DNA from: Laccaria trichodermophora
Taxonomy: Eukaryota; Basidiomycota; Agaricomycetes; Agaricales; Hydnangiaceae
Assembly (NCBI GenBank): GCA_018417955.1
Contig: JACTVC010000011.1
Location: 1,052,262 to 1,116,261 of the forward strand
Direction of reading: 5' to 3'
Length of the DNA stretch: 64,000 nt
Under the pieces are notes generated by a model that was given only the letters and a program-made list of their open reading frames with translations, made no database searches and was not told the origin of the DNA. The position numbers were made by a program, and so were the translations under genes. Each line of letters begins with the position of its first letter. Position 1 is the first letter of the stretch. Positions 55,997-64,000 of the stretch are shown in pieces.

Positions 55997-56228
55997 GGTA
56001 TAAGCAGTGGTAGTGGGGCGAGCCAAGCAATGAGTTGGCAATGAGTCGACAAGCGGTGTCCGCACACTGACCACGCTGACTAATCAAAGGCCTCTATTTT
56101 AAACACGCGGCAACATCACCTCCTCAACCTTCCTTTCCATCGCCTGCATTGTTCATGCGTGGCGAGCTGCGGGCGCTCGCATTCTGCTCTAGCTCGTCGT
56201 CAGGTGTTCTCTCACAGAAACGCCCACA
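55997..56228. promoter_or_regulatory. bidirectional promoter of BUD31 and the HVA22-like gene
   Basis: The two start codons are 232 bp apart on opposite strands with nothing else between them, so both promoters must lie here. Confidence 0.55.
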
Positions 56229-58880
56229 ATGCCGCTCTTCGTACCCATTCTCCGCCTCGCCATGCTCTTCCTCAATGTGTATGATTCGTACAAGACTCTC
56301 AAGCACCCACCGCCCTCCAGACGGAACGATGGACTACCGAGTGTTAGAGCTATGACTCAACGGAAGAGGGATATGAAAGGTTGTTTAGCTGTTTGGATCG
56401 TTTGGGTATGTTAAATCGATTTGCTTATGTCGGATTTTGCTGAGTTAAAGTGGGATAGTGCTGTTTTGCTGTTTATGAGAAATTCGGAGAGACTATTGTT
56501 AGCTTGTTCATACCCTTTTACGACGAATTCAAGAGTATCGCTCTACTCTTCCTTATACTCACACGAGCTCGGGTGCGCAAACTATTTTTTTATGCGTGCT
56601 CTCGTGTTAACACACACACACCAACAGGGTGCCGAACCAATATACCTACACGTCATCCGCCCACTTTTAAGGCCATACACATCCACTCTCGACGCATCCC
56701 TTGAACTTCTACTCATGATTGGGGACTTTATCTTCGCCCTATCCACCTTTCCAATAAAACTCGGGTTGGAGTTGTGGGAGAAACGATTTGGGTTCGACCC
56801 AGCATACTATTACAGTACAGGGATTCTGGACACCGAAACTGAAGTGGAAACTGAAACAACAACGACGGACGTGTCTTCCGAGCCACCACCACACATCACA
56901 CAAACACAAAGAGCCAGTCTAAATCGCAAACCAGACGAAGTCACGTTCCCTCGGAAAGGTGTACGAAGGCCCACAAGTAACGGTACTCACACCCACCAAC
57001 CAATCGCATCTTCCTCTAGGGCACGTCCAAAACAGGATATAGAACCAAACTTTTACGCCACCTCATCAACGTCAGCTTCAGCTTCGCGGCAAAGCCTGAA
57101 AGGACGACAACATGAAGTGTGGTACCCACCACCATCTGCGTACGCAGGGGACGATGAACACTTGCAGGACAGCAGGACAACAACAACAACAGCGTCTTTA
57201 ATAGAACTCGACGTCCAAGTCACCACAGAGAAGCAAAATTTCTCCGACACAGAAGAGTGGCGCCAATACCCCGCTTTCCCCTCCGCTTACCCACCTACAC
57301 CCCTCGTCACCACCTCCAGGCTAGTTAGCACCCGAGGTGGTATAAGGACAACTACAACAACGAATATGTACCCCATAATCAACGAAACAGATCTGAAAGA
57401 TGCGGAAGAGTGGAGGAGGTACCCTGCGTTCCCTGCTGCGTATCCGCCTACGCCGTTGGTTGTTTCTGGGGCGAGGTTACACGGCGGAGGGAGTCATCCT
57501 CCGTCTGTTGTTGAAGAAGAAGAAGGGGAGAGTGAGGAAAGGGAAGAAGGGGACGAATTCAATGGACCCGAGGAGGATTTTCGCGGGTCGCTCCAGCCGC
57601 TTCGTGAGCTTTTGAATCCCGGCTCCGCTAGCGACTCGAGCGACTCTTATCGATCTTCTTATGGGATTCAAAATCACCTTGTTTCGTCGATATCTGCTTT
57701 ACCTACTGGTGCAGACATGAGCAGCGACTCTGACGAGGATACGGAGATTTACTCTGACGTTGACGAGGAGGAGGAGGAAGACAACTTCAATATAACACTC
57801 CAAACGCCTCTCCACCGCCCCCTTGGTGTTGTGGTCCCCATTCCGAGGAACCAGCGGCCTGTGTCGTTGACGTCTACTTTGGCGAGTGCCAGTACTGGGT
57901 TGACGACGGTTCATGATGGGTCGTTGAGGACTAGGTCTTCTGGATCCGGATCTGGGAGTGGGGATGGGGAAGATGACGAGATAGAGGAGGAGGGGGATGG
58001 TGAGAAGGAGAATGCCGCAACATCCTTCACCTCGTCCACGGTGTTGGGCAAGAAGCGCGCGTTCCAAGGGCAGGGGGAGATGAAGAGTGCTAAAGGTACC
58101 GAGTCTCCCCATGGACATGGACCTGGATATGCAAGAAAGAGTGGGACGAAGAAAAGGAGGGTGTCTACTAGCCAAAGTCCCACTAGGCAATCAAGGGCTG
58201 CGTTCACGACTGACGAAGAAGGGAACGTTGCTTCTGAGGGCAGAGATGCAGAACGGGCACTTACCCCTACCCCAACGAACACGAAAACAAAGACAAAAAG
58301 TGGTGGGAGGAGTAGGAGGCGGACGCCTTTGTCGCCTTCGCGGGTGAATGCACCTCGCTCGCCTTCGAGGTTTAACGCACCTCGCTCACCTTCAAGGGTG
58401 AACACGGCGCCGTCGCCTTCACGAGTGAACGCACCCACAACACGGGCTGTTAGACCGAGAGTCACGCGGTATGCTACTCCGCCTCCGCCTCTGTTGCCTA
58501 CTTTGGGGTCTGTGGGGATTGGGGCGATGACTACAGCGCTTGAGTCGACAGCCACAGCGCCTGAGTTGTTGACGACAGGAATTGGGACTACAGCGCCTGA
58601 GTCGACGACCACGGGGACTGGGACGACAACTACGGAGAACTGGACGCTGGTGGCTCCACGGCGGCCAGATCCGATATTAATTCCAGACAAGCAGACAAGG
58701 CGAGGTTCGCAAACTCAAGTGCCCATCGCCCAGAGATCTTCGCGCAGATTACGCTCTGGAGAGTCGGCAGCTCAGGCTCGAAAGCCGGATAGTGCTGGTG
58801 ATCCACCTCCGGAACGAAGGAGACGAAGAACTACCGTTAATGTGGGGACTGCGACTACTGCGAGAACTACTAGAAAATGA
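56229..58880 (+). CDS. TB2/DP1/HVA22 (Yop1/REEP) family ER-shaping protein with long disordered tail
   Basis: Three exons, 56229-56405, 56459-56572 and 56628-58880, give 847 residues. The first 130 residues are the family domain: a hydrophobic hairpin start (LFVPILRLAMLFLNVYDSYKTL), WIVWCCFAVYEKF, SLFIPFYDEFKSIALLFLILTRARGAEPIY and VIRPLLRP, recovered only by splicing. This domain inserts hairpins into ER membranes and bends them. The remaining 700 residues are low-complexity, acidic and Ser/Thr/Pro-rich. They include two EEWR(Q/R)YPAFP motifs about 50 residues apart, an acidic run, and three or four RVNAP(R)SPS repeats near the end. The long tail is much larger than in Yop1 or REEP5. The open frame from 56421 alone misses the N-terminus. 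Confidence 0.85.
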
Positions 58881-61766
58881 ACAAGATTCCAAACTTGACT
58901 TCTGGATCACGGAAAGCCGAGGGGGCTGCGGTGATCATAACACTCCCCTTGTTGCTCCACTTGTATTGATTTTAACTACCTATTATATCTCGCCCAAACA
59001 CGTTTTCTATATCGCCAACCTGGCAGCCACACACATTTGTAACATATATCTAATCACGCCTCCTTTTTCCTTTTTTACTTCCAACAGCATTGTATATATC
59101 GTAACAGAAACGCATAGACATCGTGACAGTAAAAGTTGACAGCTGACAGCTGACGCAGGATTGGCGCTGGCACTGATCTGGGGTGGAATTCATGAATTCG
59201 AGGAGGACGGCCCTGGAACTCAAATCGCTAATTTTTTTCGGCCGGTGGACGACTGTCGTGCTGAATTAATGAACCGCGACATGACTGTGATCAAACTAAC
59301 CACTTGGCTGGTATTCCTACTCTATCTCGGGCTCAACGGGCGAATGCCGATCTGGAGGGCTCAGGATCAGTGCTTGCAATAGACACCGTGAGGTTGCGTA
59401 AGGATGACGCCGGCGAATCTGCTGTGGACGCCCAGAGAGAGACGACTAACGTCCCCTCTAATCTCGATCGCAAGAAATGACCAAGTTTAAGAACTCGGAG
59501 GCCGACAAGCTCGTAGTCGGCTTTTTGTTGAAGGCACTTACTGCTAATTCCAAGTTGTTCTATTTTCATCACGAGAGGTGGTTGCCCACGCCGAAGTAAT
59601 ATTTCAAGGTGAAGGGAATGCCGTCGGAGGCTTTGAACGTTGTTAAATTAATAAGCGTTTTGAAAAAACGGAAATGCCAGTGCGCTTGCACCAATATTTT
59701 TACAATACACGAACGTAGGTGTACGTGACTAGTAGAGCTCTTTTAACTTGTGGGTTCTTAGTACGAAGTGTATTCATTGCAAATGTTGAAGCGTAGAAGT
59801 TACAACAGCAATTACCAAAATAGTTCTGGAAAAAAGAGAGGATATAGCAGCGCTGTTGGCGCCAATTGTGTCATGTACATAAAGCTCCAATTTTATGGAC
59901 CCTCCTCCAGGCGGATCACTGCAAAAATACATATTTTCAAACTTCCCACAGAAGACCAGCCTCATGAATCTTTTTTTTCTGTTAGGTTGGTGATATACTG
60001 TGGATAGATTAATCCCTGGGTTGAAGGGGATTAATTTTCACCGTACGACGAGAAAAAACGCACCGACTCGACACGACTTGGAGCCCTAACGCGGCTCAAA
60101 GTTGAATCAACGGGCAGAAAATTTTCTTGCATTTTAGGGTTCTTTTTCACTTTGGGAGCTCCATATGAGAAGAAGAAACCACTTGCACTGGAGAGGCATG
60201 GTGCATTGCGATACACCGCCTCCGATGTAGGAGACCTTACCACAACTTTGACGTTCACGCAACCTTTTTTTGTTGCCGGTCTGATTTTCGTCGGGCCGCA
60301 GACTGTGCATGCAGTAAGACGCCGAAAGCGCCAACACAGCACACCAACGGCGCACCCACGAACTTTGCCCTGCATCATTAAGTTTTGCACACGGATAACA
60401 TACCGGCGGCAATCGGCGCCTCTATCACCAACGTCGGCAGTGTTCAGGACCCAGGAACGAATGGAGGTGAGGCCTTGAGGTCTGAAATTCCCCGTTCTTT
60501 GTGCTCGAATCAGAGCATGCATTTTTCAATTGCGGTACATTTCCTCCACCTCATGATAATCATGGCATCGCGCATCATTCTCCGGTCGGAGGCTGCTGTG
60601 CCCCAGGCTTCTAGTGAGGCATCGATTTTGCGCCACATGACACAAAATATTGCTACATGTAGGTCCCAACGCAAGGTCAACAATTTCAACGGAGATCATA
60701 GAATTACGTCCTGTCAGGTGAACCACCTTTCTTTATTTTCCATTTGAATTTCGAGGCAAGTTGTTGATTGCAAATTATGGACGAATTTCGCGGTGATGTT
60801 TTTGCATTGTCCCACGAGTTTTCAAACTTCTGTGTGGCGCGTCTCCACGTCTACTTATCACGGACGGTGGGCGCAGATCTGAACGGGTAATGTGCAAGGC
60901 TTTCTCAGTGATGTTCTCCACATCATATCAGAGCGGAGGCGCTGCAGCGAATCCGAGGAGAAGCGCGCGTCAACAGTAGCATGGTCCTGAGGCCCTGCTG
61001 GTATTGACGTTCGCCTGGAAGCCAGGCTGTCCGATGGGTTTTGTGACTTTGTTCGCACACAGTATCAATTTTTCCGAGCTTTGATTTTCCTTCCGAGTTA
61101 CGATTCGAGTTCCGTTGTGAATTCGCCCAAAGTTCACAAAAACGATTGCGCACCGAATTTTGAAAGCACAACTGACGCGCCATGGCCAGCGTTCTCAGCG
61201 TGCTGCATGCCAATCACCTTCTGTGGATTTTGCTTGAGAGCGTTGGAAAATAAAAAGTGGGAAATGCTCTTGCGCCACACTGCGCCACACTAGGGTCTGT
61301 TTTTCGTCGATTAGCATTGACAGGTCCCGAAGCATCATCGAGTCAATGAACGTATTATGTCACTCAGCTTTCCGTTAGATTTAATTTGCCGTTGAACGTG
61401 GATCAACTCATGTTTCCAGCCTTAATTGCCGGAGTTTGCCTTTGTCTCTCGACTTCCACAAAAATAAATAACTTTCCCTGCCTACCTACTCCCCTCATTC
61501 TAGGGCCGATGAAATTTGAGTTGCCGACCTTCCAGAACGGAATCGGATCGATCTCCTCTTGTCGCTGGACCCACCCCGAGGCACCAATGGAGGCGATCTT
61601 TAAGATGCGATAAGCCGCAGCGGTCTCAACACGCGAAAGAGGCATTTAAGTTCTCTTCGTATAAAAGGCGGTTCCGTCTCTCCGGGTTTGATACTTGTTC
61701 TCAACGCTTTCTACACCCGTTTTAACTTACTCGAGCCGGCGACCTATTTCTTGCTCTCAGCGCGTC
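58881..61766. other. long intergenic region without recognised genes
   Basis: This is 2.9 kb with only short frames. The longest is a 163-codon frame on minus at 60031-60522 (start to be confirmed), with no family resemblance and out-of-character composition. I see no inverted terminal repeats or tandem arrays. It may contain decayed mobile sequence that I cannot identify. A pyrimidine-rich leader precedes the gene at 61767. Confidence 0.35.
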
Positions 61767-62970
61767 ATGCCGCCTAAATCTGCGCCCCGCCGTCGAGTCC
61801 CAAGTGATATGCAACATTATTCGGGCAATGTGCGTTCAGATTTTGTTTTGTATTGTCACAACTTTGCTCATAGCTTCTATTTAGCTCCCCGTGTGGAAAG
61901 AGAAGTGGTTTCGCAACATTGCAGTTGATCAATCCCAGCCTATGAAAGGAGAGATGAAATCTCAAGCACACTCGACGGTGTCAGAATACCAGGTCCCTTT
62001 CAGCTATCCATCACCTGGAGAACCTGGCTCGCTATCTCCTGAAATCAGGGCCTCATTTGAAAGTGTGGCTACCATTCCTGACGAGGGACATTCGTCGGGT
62101 CCAGACGAGAACACGGACGACATAGTTTCCCCGTCAAAGTCTGATCACGCCTCATCTGACGCGCAAATGAGGTTCCTTCTCGGTGTACCTTTTGTTACAG
62201 CATCAACGCACAGTTGCAACAGCAGAAAGGAATCTCCCCCTCGTCACACGCCAAGCCCTGGTTCCGTTCCACTCCACTCAGAAGGCGCAATCTCGGACGA
62301 CGGGTCTCAATATCCACATTCATACTCTGATTTCACAGATATCACCTCCAATTCCTCGTACGACATCTATTCCCCCACCTCAAACCCGTCATTTCAACAT
62401 TACGAGCCCCAGTCACACCCCGATGTCGCTTCAACAAATTTCTGTTCCAGTGCCTATCCTTCCGTCGTCGGGGAGATGCAGCTTGTTCAACCAATTTTTG
62501 CAAGCTCCAGCATATATACGCAGGGAACCTCGACCTATGCTCCAGCAAGAAGTGGACTCCATTATCTTCCCGGTGCCCCTGTCGTCAGCGGGTATGAGCG
62601 TACCAACCAGCGCGCTCCCCCTCCTCGCGCACGGACTTACCCACTCTATGATGTTTTACGAGGTAGACAACATACGACGCGCACGCCTCCTCGCTCTTCT
62701 GGACTTAACTTCCGTGTGGGCGGTTTGCATTACCATCCGTATCAGCGATACGCCCAGCTCCCGCAAGACGCCGAGCAGGGATACCCACAAAGGACGCCAT
62801 CTAATGAAGAGCGCTCCACAGAGAATTTTGCCAACCCTTCTCCATTCCAGTCCGGAAATATTATAGGCGAGGGTAGTTTGCCCTACCAACACTCCCAACA
62901 GCACCCCCTTTTCCCAAATCCACAGCTCCCCCTAGGTAATTTTTCGGATTACGCGGAATTTTCTTTCTAG
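61767..62970 (+). CDS. unknown Ser/Pro/Tyr-rich protein
   Basis: Exon 1 (61767-61829) is joined to exon 2 (61885-62970), giving 382 residues. The N-terminus is basic (PPKSAPRRRVPS) followed by HYSGNLPVWKEKWFRNIA. The rest is low-complexity with many Ser, Pro, Tyr and Gln residues and no domain. Composition suggests a disordered nuclear or regulatory protein. The start is supported by the continuous spliced frame. The open frame without exon 1 begins at a non-conserved Met. Confidence 0.6.
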
Positions 62971-63292
62971 TCTAGTATTCCCAAGTTGTTTTCCATGACA
63001 ATTCTCTTCTTAAAATTATCCCGATTGTCTGCTTGTCGTTCTAGTATGGTACATCATATCTATCCATCGAACCTCGAAACCCAATCTACTTTTAAGCCTC
63101 TACGCTTTACAAACGCGGGACATTTCACATTTATACAATTTCGTTCTCAATCGCTGCGAGCGCATGCTGCCTTGATGCTGCCCTCGGAGTTGCCTCGGAG
63201 TATTTTTGTGACCCCGGAGGATGGAAACAAACAGGAACAAACATAAATATCCTCTAAGCTGGTGTCGACTTCCTCCAATTGCCAAACCCATC
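62971..63292. other. intergenic
   Basis: This holds the 3' flank of the previous gene and the promoter of the complex I gene. I see no further feature. Confidence 0.35.
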
Positions 63293-63716
63293 ATGCCTGT
63301 CCCTTGGGAAGCTCTCATTCCTTTCGGTAACATTTCTTTTCAAAATTTGGTAGTATGAGGGCTGACGTGTCGAAAAGGTTTACTCACTGCGATGTTCGGG
63401 ACAGCCGGAACGTTGCTCAACCTTTCGACGAGAGCTCAAAACTTGGGAAAGGTACCTCCAGAATTTTGGTTCCGAAGTTCCAATTCGAGCATTTGAAATT
63501 TGCTCTTACAGCCACCTCGATATCGTATTGATAACTGGGACGAGATGATGATGAAGCGAGATGAGCGGCTAACGGGACATAAACGAGGGCAGACGGTACG
63601 TCTGGTTCAACATGCGATTCTTGCGTGCCCTTTTAATACATCATGAATTACAGTCGAACCCCGTTGCGCCGCCCGGTTTCGAGACAAGCAGCGTATGGAT
63701 GACAGAAAGTATCTAG
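63293..63716 (+). CDS. NADH:ubiquinone oxidoreductase NDUFA1-type subunit
   Basis: Four small exons, 63293-63326, 63378-63451, 63512-63595 and 63654-63716, give 84 residues, too short and split for an open-frame scan. The protein starts MPVPWEALIPFGLLTAMFG, a single N-terminal transmembrane segment, followed by a mitochondrial-intermembrane-side part with RIDNWDEMMMKRDERLTGHKRG and a Pro-rich end VAPPGFE. This is the pattern of the fungal 9.5-kDa/NDUFA1 accessory subunit of complex I. No cleavable presequence is expected for this family. Confidence 0.85.
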
Positions 63717-64000
63717 GTTGACCAAACCAATACCATTCTTTCTTTCTCCTAGGAGCACCTTTGACTCATGAAAGAGGAGTCCTTACATGGAATGTTCAAA
63801 ATGACGATCCTATGGGACGTGAACGTTTGATAACCGGTTGCATCGTTTGCACAACAATCCAAGGCCATGAAAGACCTTATCCGTATCCACATTGCCTCCA
63901 CGCAACATTGTTTCTGGCAGAAATCATGGCATTGTTGGTATTCAAACCTGTGCGCTACATCTTTTCGCTCTCTTCCGATAAGATTCGGAAGTCTTCGATT
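63717..64000. other. window end, ambiguous open frames
   Basis: After 63753 both strands have frames open to the end of the window. The + frame could be an exon (it follows a CTCCTAG acceptor). The minus frame could be the 3' end of a convergent gene. I recognise neither and do not choose. Confidence 0.25.

Noticed and set aside
57911..58690. 259-codon Val/Ser-rich minus-strand frame
   Set aside because: It is the antisense of the low-complexity tail of the HVA22-type protein, with no independent signal.

Overview
The window is nuclear DNA of a filamentous basidiomycete, most likely an Agaricomycete. The genes carry many short introns (about 45-80 nt) with GT..AG borders. The gene set is also typical: a tectonin-repeat lectin, an OrdA-type cytochrome P450, LRR-like F-box genes, and a KDZ DNA transposase paired with a TET/JBP dioxygenase, a combination described from basidiomycete genomes. 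Gene models were spliced by hand from GT..AG sites, frame continuity and protein-family fit. Where I give a total codon count, the exon lengths sum to an exact multiple of three.

Left host arm (1-18007): a three-RRM RNA-binding protein (Nam8/TIA-1 type), a divergent ARF-like protein, a tectonin lectin with a tandemly repeated upstream region, the rRNA-processing factor Rrp7, a ten-exon P450, a WBP2-like GRAM protein, a tRNA-Arg(TCG) with an intron, an intact F-box protein, an archaemetzincin protease and the 5' half of a second F-box gene.

Central insertion (18008-47900): a 29.9-kb block bounded by 34-nt imperfect inverted repeats sits inside that F-box gene. Its 3' half resumes in frame at 47901. 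The core (24.4-38.9 kb) holds a TET/JBP dioxygenase, a 1064-aa KDZ transposase and five genes without recognised function. It is flanked by a G-rich satellite on the left and a C-rich satellite on the right. Nested around it are an internally deleted Helitron, a DIRS-like tyrosine-recombinase retroelement, a Tc1/mariner-type MITE, a Mutator-type MITE with a 10-bp target duplication, tRNA-derived repeats and two Helitron-type 3' hairpins.

Right host arm (47901-64000): the 3' half of the interrupted F-box gene, an aminoglycoside-phosphotransferase-fold kinase, a decayed tandem copy of the F-box gene that arose with a piece of its neighbour, a Kha1-type K+/H+ antiporter, the spliceosomal protein BUD31, an HVA22/Yop1-type ER-shaping protein with a very long disordered tail, a Ser/Pro-rich unknown and a complex I NDUFA1-type subunit. 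The housekeeping genes appear intact. Decay is concentrated in the F-box copies and in the nested elements.
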